From contig JAJOZX010000088.1 in assembly GCA_023014485.1 (NCBI GenBank), positions 1,595,001 to 1,659,000 of the forward strand: a DNA stretch of 64,000 nucleotides. The letters are read 5' to 3'. This DNA is from Bathynomus jamesi (Eukaryota; Arthropoda; Malacostraca; Isopoda; Cirolanidae). How positions within the stretch are numbered: the first letter of the stretch is position 1; every line of letters starts with the position of its first letter. The notes under the pieces are model-generated. The model did no database searches. It was given only the letters and a program-made list of their open reading frames with translations, and was not told the DNA's origin. Below are positions 54,900 through 64,000 of this stretch, one piece after another. The position numbers and the translations under genes are program-made.

Positions 54900-56340
54900 C
54901 AAAACAGGTTCGTGTATATATGGTTCCAAATGCATATATAACCACCCTAAAAATGTTTCTACATGATGAAGAGTGGAAGTTGTAGTTCCGGAGCAAACTG
55001 CCACTATTTCCACCCCTCTAGGATGAAACTATCAATTAGGAAGAGAAAATGTCTAAGTATGGAGTATCCGTATTTTCACATTAAGGATAGTCAAAGAAGA
55101 GAACGAAAAGGGACAGCTCAAAACGTAAAACGTAAATAAGAGAAGTAACAACAGTGCCAATGAAGTACATTTTATAGAAGAAGTGAGACCGATGAACGAG
55201 AAAAGATCGAACCTGGCAGATATATGTACCCCAGGACTACAATATATACAGAGCGGACAGATTTGCCTACCTTCATTTGTGAAAAGAAGGTAGGCAAATC
55301 AAACATCAGAGTCGAAATCCTTATTTCAGAACTAAAGGAATTGAACTTAATCATTATGAACGTGTGCAGACCACCAAACACCGCAAAAAGTTAATTACAA
55401 TTTATTACAAATGAAATAGAAAACATACTAAAATCACTCAAAATCCCAACACCAAATATTTTAACAAATATATTCTAAAGAGACAAAAGTGAAAATGTAG
55501 CAAGCTCGACAAAAAAGCAGAACATTATTTAGACAACGGAAACAAATCGTAAGAAATCTCCTCGGCTGCAGAACTAAAGCAAGGAGACGCAAACTAGAGA
55601 AAAACTATGCAAAATAGAAGTGGACCTAAAACAAACATTCACCCACAAGACAAACGAGGAGGAGAACAAGGTAGCAGAAAACATAAAAATGAACCCAAAA
55701 TACTTCTACACATTTACGAAAAGAAAAATGCCTCCCTTCCCCACTAGGTCTGAAAAAGAAGTGGAAAATCCAGATGTATTCTTTGACATAGCTACAAATC
55801 AGTCAAGAACAAGTTCGGACACGAATCTGTTAATGGAGTTCTTGGCAGAAGATGTAATTAAGATCCTATTATTATAAATATAAGAAAATTCAACAACAGG
55901 GCTAGACACATACGATTTAAGTTAGAGGCAACGAAAGGCGAAGACTATTGGTCCCTTCTACAATTCCTGAAACTCTACGCCCTGGAAAGAAGACGCGAGC
56001 GATGCACAATATATACTTATGGAAAATACTCGTGGGTTCTGTTCCTAAACTTAGAAATCAAATATAAACACATTGGAATGAGAGAAGAGGCAGATTCGGT
56101 ACTATCCCAGTTGTGGTGGAACAGGGGACCATGAGAACGAAGATGGAAAATACCCTCGGAATACGAGGGCCGAAACATTTTAACGTCCTGCCAAAAGAAC
56201 TAATGAACCTCTAACATGCCAGCCTAAATAATTTCAAGAACCAGTTCGACAGATTCTCGTGAAAGACCTTGAACAGCCATGCGTGGGTGGCTACGAGGGC
56301 AGGAGGAGAGTGGAAACCAATTCCCTCCTCTACCATATTC
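54900..56340 (+). pseudogene. Second decayed LINE, plus strand
   Basis: 55210-55275 reads ADICTPGLQYIQSGQICLP. 55620-55865 is an open fragment with EENKVAENIKMNPKYFYTFT. From ~55950 a C-terminal RT tail reads LQFLKLYALERRRERCTIYT, then FNVLPKELMNL and LNSHAWVATRA. This C-terminal style belongs to non-LTR retrotransposons of the CR1/jockey type. Many stops; the catalytic YADD was not located. Confidence 0.65.
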
Positions 56341-56346
56341 CACAAA

Positions 56347-56880
56347 TTTTGAAGGGTAATTAAATCACAACTTACAGTGATTTACAGTAATAGTAAGATG
56401 ACAGGTGATCCGTATGGTCTAGTTCAGAGCAAACAAATAGAAATAAAGCAGAAATTCTGTATTAATAAATACGGACATTTACGAGTAATTTGTGTGTTTG
56501 AAGATTTAATGACATTCAGGTTGGCGCAAAAGTGGCGCACCAACGGTAAATTATAGTAAAACGAAAACTCGGGCGCTACAGGGCAAATTGCAATCATTCA
56601 GTCTTCAAGTTAATGGTCACCACTCACTAGTTCGAATAATGACTGTAATTTACCCTATGGTCGGCGACTTTTGCGCCACCCTGTATTGTTTTTGTGCAAG
56701 AAGGAGGGACCAAGGGAAAATGCCCGCAAAAGCGCCCCTCCCATAGAAGAAGAAGAGTGCCAAACTCAACGTCCGGGGTTTTCGAGATGCCTAGATACTC
56801 TGCGTTTGAAAAATGGGAAGTCATAGACAGGAGGAAAGGTGGATTGAGGAAGATTCCCTCCTGCATCATATTCCGCAAAT
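56347..56880. repeat. Repeat block, second copy of 43939-44460
   Basis: Same order: AATTAAATCACAACTTACAG, MITE (56519-56692), TCCGGGGTTTTCGAGATGCC. Both lie next to LINE 3' regions. Confidence 0.8.
56519..56692. mobile_element. Mariner-type MITE, second copy
   Basis: AGGTTGGCGCAAAAGTGGCG and, in complement, ACAGGGTGGCGCAAAAGTCG. 8-10% different from the copy at 44106. Confidence 0.65.
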
Positions 56881-57768
56881 GAGGCGAGATGCTGAAGAGG
56901 GGTCGATCGCGGGTCGATCCTTCACCGTCGTTCAAAACCTTCTTTAGGTATCCAAAGAACGGTTCCAGAAGTTTCTGAAGGTCCTGAACGAACTGACCAG
57001 GTATTTTTAAGCACGTGCTTAGCTGTAGATAGGATTATTCCATCAATTAAAAAAAAGATGCATTTTTGAACTGAAACGCATTCATTTTAACTTTCTATTT
57101 ATTTAAATTTGAAAACAGTTTTAAAAAATTTTAGGTTTATAAAAAATAATTTTATTTGTCGAGTGAAACTCAGGAACGTTGAAGTTTGAAATATAATTAA
57201 ATAATAGTTTAAAACTCCGTAGAATTATTTTATGAAATTTAGAAGCTTTAATTAAAAAAAAAAAAAAAAAAAAAATGGCCAAAATGCTAATTTGACTTTA
57301 AAAAGACAAACATCTTAGCGCATCTTCGAACAAAAAATTTTTTCTGCTTACGAAAGAAACGATGTAATTAATCATGAATGCAAAACAACGGTAATACGAA
57401 TAGCCTGTCTTAAAATTTAAAACAAATTTTAAATATAATGTTTGGACAACAGACACTATATTTAAAGGAAATAGTTGCCGCACAGCGATTCGATCATCAT
57501 TTAAAGGTGCTGTGAATTCCCTTAAGTTTAATTTTATGCCTCTTTCAATTTAATTTTAGATGACTCTTCCTTCGTTTAGATCAAAAGTGTGTTCCAATTT
57601 CTGCGAGTGTTAAAGCCATCCATTAAATTAGGTTCAACAGGTTCTTTTCGTAGTAAGTTTTAATTTAATGAACGAAGTTGAAAGTCGACTCGTTTTAAAC
57701 AAGAAAGTAAAATCCATTACTTAATGTACTTTATTTTCCACACTTGCTAATGACATTTTAACAATTAA
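56881..57768. other. AT-rich, nothing recognised
   Basis: Includes an A21 run at 57254-57274. No gene, RNA or repeat family recognised. Confidence 0.6.
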
Positions 57769-57914
57769 TATATATATATATATATATATATGATGGGTCA
57801 AAAATAAGGAAACGCGCTTGAATTCAAATAGAAATCTTAATGAAAAGAAATAGAATCTGAAAGTTTTATATATTGTATATACATATATACACACAACTTG
57901 GTTTATAATATATG

Positions 57915-58015
57915 TGTGTGTGTGTGTGTGTGTGTGCAGGGACGCCGAGAAGGCGGAGAAGCCGGGATAAATCCCCGGGGCCCGGGCCTCTCGGGGGCCC
58001 AGGAAAAGTAATTAA
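57915..58015. repeat. (TG)n plus GC-rich CCCGGGG repeat
   Basis: (TG)n followed by GGGACGCCGAGAAGG...ATCCCCGGGGCCCGGGCC. A related segment occurs at 58277-58385 (CAGGCCCACAGAGAGGGTGG...CCCCTGGGCCCGG), and an inverted one at 58860-58930. A microsatellite-linked repeat family; role unknown. Confidence 0.6.
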
Positions 58016-58276
58016 TCGAATTAAATAGGTACTTAGAGCAAAAGTGTTATAGATACTAATAATCGATAAATAATCGATAACTGTGGAAAATACTTTCCTA
58101 CACAATAAATAAATTTAAGAATAAGTTATTTTATAATTATACAATGCGAGATCCATGTGCCTCATCTCACCCCTCACCCCACTCTTTCTCAGCGAGCAGA
58201 AATCCCCCCCCCCCCCAAATTTCACAGTGGGAGAGGCCTCTGACGGAAATTCTTCCGACAAAATTCTATACAAAGA

Positions 58277-58318
<42 letters not shown>

Positions 58319-58934
58319 GCCCACAGAGAGGGTGGGATACCGTGGAAAAATCCCCTGGGCCCGGAGAGAGTGGGGTGGAGATAAAATCTAAAAATATTAA
58401 TAAAGCAATTGTTTGAATAACAGAGAGGAAATATAATTAATGAACATGCATTTTACAGAGATTATCATAGTCAAACTGAAACGGATAAAATATTATCTGC
58501 GGTCCACCAATGCCCAAGACCGACTGACAGATCTGGGAACCATTGTAATTGAAAGCCAGTTATCCCGTACTTTAAATTTCATCAGAATCATTTACCACTT
58601 TGCTAGAGAGAAGGCAAAGAAAGTACACTTTTAATTATGAAAATCTTGCAGTAAACAATTGTCTTGCTTGCATGGACTGGTACTGCATTTGTAAACTGTA
58701 TGGTGATAGAATTAATATAATTGATTCGAAAAATAAAATGGTCATTTTCTTCTGAGTTGTTTATTCATATTGTATGTTTTGAATAGTGACTTGGACATAT
58801 AGTCAGTTTGCTTGTTATGTACACAAAAAACTTTCATAATAAAATACTGAGTAAACAGGGGTGCCCATATACCAATCCTTCCCCTGGGTCCGGGGCAGCT
58901 CTCGGCGGCCGTGTGTGTGTGTGTGTGTGTGAGT

Positions 58935-59155
58935 TATTTTTTTTAATTGGGGTTGTTTAACCTCCTTCGCAACATCTAAGGTCATATGACGGAGTTGACC
59001 TACAGCTTTATGTGGGATTCGAACCACGGATCGCTACATAATCTGGGCGCAGAGGAAGGTCTCCCATCCCACTACTACCCAGACCCAATGTCGCTTAACT
59101 TCGTTGATCTCCGGGAAGTGGTGTTACGACATCGGCCACGACGTAGCCCGTGTGT
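58935..59155 (-). mobile_element. SINE with 5S-rRNA-like head and tRNA-like B box
   Basis: Minus strand from ~59150: GGCCGATGTCGTAACACC, AACGAAGTTAAGCGACATTG, GGGTAGTAGTGGGATGGGAG and ACC. These closely follow the internal control region of 5S rRNA (GTTAAGC...GGATGGGAGAC). Just downstream GTGGTTCGAATCCCAC supplies a tRNA-type B box with a pairing stem (59011-59031). 5S-headed SINEs (SINE3 class) are known; a 5S head next to a tRNA-like part suggests a chimeric SINE. It ends toward (TG)n near 58930. Confidence 0.7.
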
Positions 59156-59507
59156 GAGAAGTAGAAGTATTTATATCAATAAGTATTTCACAAAAATTAA
59201 TGTTTTTACACCACAACAGTCTTATTGGTATTGATCGGCAAACTCGTTGGCATATCTCCATTGGTAAACTACACACTGCGAGAACGACAGCATTCTTCAG
59301 TGCTAGAAGATTCCAAACTTTCGCAGCATAGTACAGTGCTTTAATTATAGCCCATAAAAAGAAGTCAACCAGGGGTAATCAATCACTCTACTCACATCTA
59401 CCAATCCACCGACCAAGAAATTTTTCATTCAAAATGTTCTCACGTGTTGGTGGAATGCTTGAATGCACAAACATGCACCTTCAGCTGCATTGCAAATACA
59501 ACTTTTT

Positions 59508-59674
59508 CAAGCGTTGGTTTCCAAACTGTGGGGCGCGCAAAATCTGATTGATTAATAATACAAGTACGAATGCCATTTTAGTTAGTTGAATCATTGATAT
59601 ATAATGGGGGGGGGGCGCAACCATAATTTTGGGGAGTTAGAGGGTCGTCGTAACATAAAGTTTGGAAAACACTG
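59508..59674. mobile_element. Possible hAT-type MITE
   Basis: GCGTTGGTTTCCAAACTGTG at the left and, in complement, CAGTGTTTTCCAAACTTTAT at the right resemble hAT ends. No clear 8-bp duplication was found, so the class is uncertain. Confidence 0.35.
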
Positions 59675-59807
59675 ACTTAGGCCGATCCTATATTGGTGAG
59701 TCTTTAATATTTGTAATAGTCTGAATATCGCGTTTTGTACAACAGGTGCAATCGCGACGCAAAACTATTTCACGTCAAACGTGTTTCCTCACTTTTGGTC
59801 CATCCTG

Positions 59808-59986
59808 TACAATCGTTACGCCGTGGATATAGTACAGAAACAGTATTTGGTACATTTATTTATTGAGTAATACTTTCACACAAACTTTGTTTTAAGTAAC
59901 AAACACGTTATATATGCACATAAGATAGCACACTGTGTATATATACGGAAGTTAACAAATAATATATATATGTATATATATAATAT

Positions 59987-60037
<51 letters not shown>

Positions 60038-60467
60038 TTATATATATATAATATATATAATATAATATAAAAAAGAATTAAACAAATGATTTTAACTTCC
60101 AATAACATTTCTGTCAGGATTAAATTCTAAGTTTGGAATTCATTTCTGGGCATTTTCTTTCGACGATGCGTTGCCATTAAATTTGAAACTTATGTTGGAT
60201 TTGCATTGCAAAACGGGTACACAAAATCGATTCAGGAAAAGTTGCATCATGAAATAGCAAGAGAGTGCGCGCATCGGGTATATATACAGAGGGCTGAAAA
60301 AAATAAAAGTCAGTAAATAATAACAGATTTATTGAATCAAAATATTTAGAAGAGTATTGCTCTCTCTTTTGCATTTTGTAAAGCTGACACACGTTCTGAC
60401 ATTTCATTGATGAGCTTTGCAATTTGCTGTTAAGGACAATCATCGTGGTGACTATTTACTTTTGTCA

Positions 60468-60535
<68 letters not shown>

Positions 60536-60828
60536 ACAGAGAGGGTGCAATACGCGTGTTGTCGGATTACCCTGGAAATACGCATCAATAAGAATCAATA
60601 TTGCGAAAAATGCAAACTATTTATTCTCATCCAAGAATGCTGAAAATCCACTTAATATTCATAGTCCCCATCTATATAGAATGAAACATGCAATTTCGGT
60701 TTCACGGAATGTACAATGCATGCACGAATTATTGTACATATATGGAAATTACCTGCTTTGTATGTATAGAAAATCTAAGAAATAAATAACCCTGCATGCC
60801 CATTTTTATTCAGATATTATACATATAT

Positions 60829-60914
<86 letters not shown>

Positions 60915-62814
60915 TGCAGCAAAATGCAAAATTACCCCTATGTTATTTTACTTCACTTTTCAGAAATTACCTTATCAGGAATTATGTCCCGGCTTTTGTT
61001 AAAATTAAATTAATGTTTAATAATCACATTTATATATCACATTTATATATCGGAACTGTACATTTTCACAAGAACGCAGGAGCATGCGCGCGTGTAAGTA
61101 GCATAAAGTAGCGTGTAAAACAAGAATGAAAATTGTATAATCACATTATCCTCTTGAGGCTTTGGTCAGTTATTACCAAATGGAATTATCTTTATCTAAT
61201 TATGTTTATTTCGTGTGTTTTCATTTCATTGTACCTTATATGAAAAATGATGTAGAATTTCTTTTGACACCAATATTAAATTCGATTAGAACATAAACGA
61301 ACTAATTTATTATTATCCAATTAATATATTTAATTTATTATATTTCGATAAATATATTTAAGTTCCTTATTAAAATTCTTTACAGATGAACTATAAATTA
61401 GCGGGGGCAGTCTATAGTAAAATCATACGAAATTAAGTGTCTTAAATCCAAGCGCAAACTTTAGTATGAAATGAACTTGTATTGTTCATATTCAGCTCAC
61501 ACCCATAAAACTTTTCCGACAGTCTAACGACATCAGATCCTGTCCAAATTCCTAAAATCGTTAATCTCGACGATCTTTTCCTTAAATTTGGGTTTCATGA
61601 AATTTTTAAAAAAATTGATATTTTAGATGCTGTTTCCCTGTTACATCAAGCAATAACACTTCAGTTTCTCGCTGCAATATGACTCGCTTGAGTTGAAGCA
61701 GCGGTGAATCCTCTACTACAACAACAATAATAATAACAAAAACACCAATACCAATTTCTGTAAATACTATTTACATACTGTACTCTAAATTGGAGTCAAA
61801 TAAGCTCCGCTTCATTGACCACTTAAAATTGCTACATTAACTTCGATAGTTTTGAAAACAAGAAAATCGCTTTACTCTTTCCAGAATTACCTAAATGATT
61901 CATTCATCTCAGCTACTTATAACGGCCTGAATTTATTTAACCCCACTTTGGGTTAAAATAACTGAATACTTTATAAAGTGAAAGTATTTCATTGTTAATA
62001 GCTTCATTTACGCCGAAACTAATCTTTGTCAAAGTCGTTTGGACTATTACACTTTAAAAGACATTTTGCCCATTTTTCACAAACGTAACTAATTCGAGAA
62101 GGTTCCTGAGGTCGAGAAGGTTTTTCTCGAATGCAAAATTTATCGACTAAAGGGCTTGGACCCGCACTAGCAAAGCTACGAAACATATAAAATTATTTTA
62201 TATAACCTAATTTCATCTAATCTAACCTAACTAACCTAACCTAACTTGACCCCCTAATTATGCTTAACATAATTTACAGACTACTACAGAAATTTCCCAT
62301 GCACTAAAATTCAAACAAAACAAAATTTCTATTCACGTTTCCGTTCTATCTTTTTAAAGTGTAATTAATAGTCCCAACAGTTTTGACAAAGGAGACTGGT
62401 TTAGGTGTAAATGAAATACAGTTTTTGCTCTGTCTTTTAAAGCAGTGATTCGAAAACTTTTTCACTCCACCCCTTCCTCAGTAGGTAAGCAAACAAATTA
62501 GTTTGCCCCCTTCCTTCTAGTAATGTAATGGGTTAATCTTTCGTGAAAGACAATTTCATTTAACACTGTATCGAACTTTTTAGGTTAAATTGTATTAAAA
62601 AAAAAAAAGTTCGTTATGATTTCTTTTACCATAAATTAACTTTCAAGACCAGTTACTTTCTATCGATTTGGACTTTCATTATTATAAGATAAAATTAACT
62701 ATTTATAAACGTAAGTTATTTTATTCAGGTAAAACAGATCAAAATAACGAGTAAATAATAATTAATATAAAGAGTTTTGAAGAAATATTGGATCACCTGA
62801 AGATCAGGGTCCCC
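59808..62814. other. AT-rich intergenic DNA with microsatellites
   Basis: (TA)n at 59963-60060, 60470-60535 and 60830-60910. One degenerate CCTAAC tract lies at 62208-62245. Short frames such as 60417-60785 are low complexity. No gene or RNA recognised. Confidence 0.6.
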
Positions 62815-62967
62815 AACCTTCTTTAGTTAGCTTTATAAGGCTAACTAACGAAAATATCACGACCTAACCTAACCAATCGTCAAGGGCGTACAGTTGACCT
62901 AACGATTGTTTAGGTTAGGTCGTGATATTTTCGTTATTTAGCCTTATAAGGCTAACTAAAGAAGGAT
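62815..62967. repeat. Palindromic repeat, TAACC-core family (copy 4)
   Basis: CCTTCTTTAGTTAGC, CTAACGAAAATATCACGACC, AACCAATCGTCAAGGGCGTA, then the complementary arm. The core is the same as at 2218-2351 including the loop. Outside it, CAGGGTCCCCAACC and, in complement, CGGGGCCCACATCC could be ends of a hAT-like MITE. Confidence 0.8.
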
Positions 62968-63767
62968 GTGGGCCCCGAAATATTTATAACTAATTTATTT
63001 CATTTTCCTTCCATATCATTCATCTTTTCGCACTCCCTTTAATGATTTCTGTGGACCCCCAATCTGCGCAACACTGTTTCACACTGAATTTTAAAACCCT
63101 TGAAACTCTTTAAAATGTATGTTTACAACAGATAGGTTAGGTTCGGTTAGGATAGGTCAGGTTAGTTAAGGTTAGGCTAAGTAAAGGTAAGTTAAATTAG
63201 GTTAGATCAGATCAAATTTTTTAAAATATTCAGTACAAATAATTTTTTTTATTTTGACATTTTAAGAAAACATATTTTGTTGAACAATTTTTAATATGAT
63301 TTAACTTTCTATTTTTCATATATTAATAAAAACAGAAAAATACTTCTCGTTCTTTACTTCGTTTGTTCGGTATTTACTTACAATTTGAAGAAGTAAATAA
63401 TAATTCGTTTGAAATGAGTGAAGAAACGCTGAATTGTGAATTAAGAATTGTTTACGGGATTGCAATGAAAAAAAAATACACAATTTTCAAATTTTTATCC
63501 TTTTTACACAGAAAACCTAAACCTTAAGTCTTAAGTCCCAAAACAAATCAAATAAATAGTCCAATTTCACAGTTACTTAATTTATGTTAAATTGTTGTAA
63601 CATAAAAAAATTTTAAAATTGTAAAATAATGTAAGTATTTATTTCATAAATAAAGAATAAATAAAGAATTATTCAATTCCAAATTCAATTCAATTCAGTG
63701 GGTTTTACCACGAGTTCTCTCTCAACATAAAATCGATTGACACTGAACTCCAAAGCCAACTGATGAG
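62968..63767. other. AT-rich DNA with a telomere-like degenerate tract
   Basis: 63125-63215 carries GGTTAGG/GGTTAAG variants (GGTTAGGTTCGGTTAGG), reminiscent of the arthropod TTAGG telomere repeat in degenerate form. Otherwise nothing recognised. Confidence 0.5.
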
Positions 63768-63960
63768 ATACAGTATATATATAAGCAAAGAACCACAGGG
63801 AAAAAGAAAAGGAAACACTAAGTCTGAGCGCTTTCGTGATATATTCACATCTTGTCCCTGAAGATGTGAATATATCACGAAAGCGCTCGAACTTAGTGTT
63901 CCATTTTCCTTTTCCTGTGGTTTTTTGCTTATTTGAAATATCACGTGTTTACCTTGTAAT
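63768..63960. repeat. Foldback of a variant Penelope-type terminus
   Basis: GAAAAAGAAAAGGAAACACTA...CACAT on the left and its complement on the right, centred near 63852. The right arm carries a hammerhead-like motif. Ends resemble pLTR tails (CACGTGTTTACCTTGTAAT). Confidence 0.65.
63852..63894 (+). ncRNA. Variant hammerhead-like motif
   Basis: Core CTGAAGA, stem II GTGA/TCAC with ATATA loop (and the same extra T), GAAA, stem III AGC/GCT, then C as the cleavage base. Stem I pairs only partly (TTGTCC against GAACTT), so activity is doubtful. Stem II differs from the 42027 type at several positions but still pairs. Confidence 0.5.
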
Positions 63961-63965
63961 TTCTT

Positions 63966-64000
<35 letters not shown>

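Larger units (their letters stand above)
57791..59807. mobile_element. Mariner/Tc1-like remnant by its ends
   Basis: GATGGGTCAAAAATAAGGAA at the left and, in complement, GATGGACCAAAAGTGAGGAA at the right, next to TA. No transposase reading is left. The interior holds (TG)n-linked GC-rich repeats, a SINE and a hAT-like MITE. The pairing could be fortuitous between two separate short elements. Confidence 0.45.

Noticed and set aside
62452..63085. hAT MITE suggested by CAGTGATTCGAAAACTTTTT and GCAACACTGTTTC
   Set aside because: The proposed ends do not match each other well, and no 8-bp duplication was found.

Overview
This is repeat-dominated eukaryotic DNA, almost certainly from an arthropod. 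Evidence: spliceosomal introns, many Tc1/mariner-type elements, Penelope-like elements with GIY-YIG domains, an APE-type LINE resembling families common in decapod crustaceans, a degenerate TTAGG-like tract near 63.1 kb, and long (TA)n arrays in many places. A decapod crustacean is my best guess, by inference only. Only one stretch looks like host coding sequence (34.9-36.3 kb). Nearly everything else is transposon-derived, much of it nested.

0-11.1 kb: a degenerate pogo/Tigger-like element with matching ends near 23 and 11114. It has received a D37E Tc1/mariner-type element (2811-4186), a Tc1-like element whose transposase gene keeps an intron (4199-5709), and a decayed DD41D element (5720-9727). 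The DD41D copy was itself split by a 2.5 kb transposon with CACTGG ends and a TTA target duplication (5988-8473), which carries an arthropod-type gene family I read as a CMC-like DDE transposase. Two arms inside the outer element are inverted repeats of each other, and each shows the empty site of an insertion in the other. 11.1-19.6 kb: direct and inverted repeat blocks, tRNA-like repeat units, and Penelope termini carrying hammerhead-ribozyme-like motifs.

19.7-34.7 kb: one decayed Maverick/Polinton. Protein-primed DNA polymerase B and three orphan genes lie on the minus strand. Packaging ATPase, small virion-type proteins, retroviral-like integrase with chromodomain, minor capsid candidates, double-jelly-roll major capsid and adenain-like protease lie on the plus strand. 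A hAT element (8-bp target duplication) interrupts the polymerase gene, and a 587-bp hAT-type foldback sits inside that hAT. A CACTGG/TAA element interrupts the integrase. Frameshifts and stops in almost every gene show that it is dead.

34.9-36.5 kb: two exons on the minus strand with good splice sites, behind a CCAAT/TATA promoter-like region; the Polinton lies immediately downstream. 36.9-38.4 kb: a complete, apparently intact DD41D mariner-type element with ~130-bp inverted ends and a 357-aa transposase. 38.8-42.2 kb: Penelope-like element 1, whose 3' region has been invaded by a tandem array of ~266-bp tRNA-like units. 42.2-50.1 kb: LINE fragments, a minus-strand APE-type LINE and a Tc1-derived foldback. 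51.0-53.3 kb: Penelope-like element 2, flanked by inverted copies of its own 3' end. 53.3-64 kb: foldback MITEs, a second decayed LINE, a mariner-like remnant containing a 5S rRNA/tRNA-type SINE, and mostly featureless AT-rich DNA.

No prokaryotic features, CRISPR arrays or canonical functional RNA genes were found.
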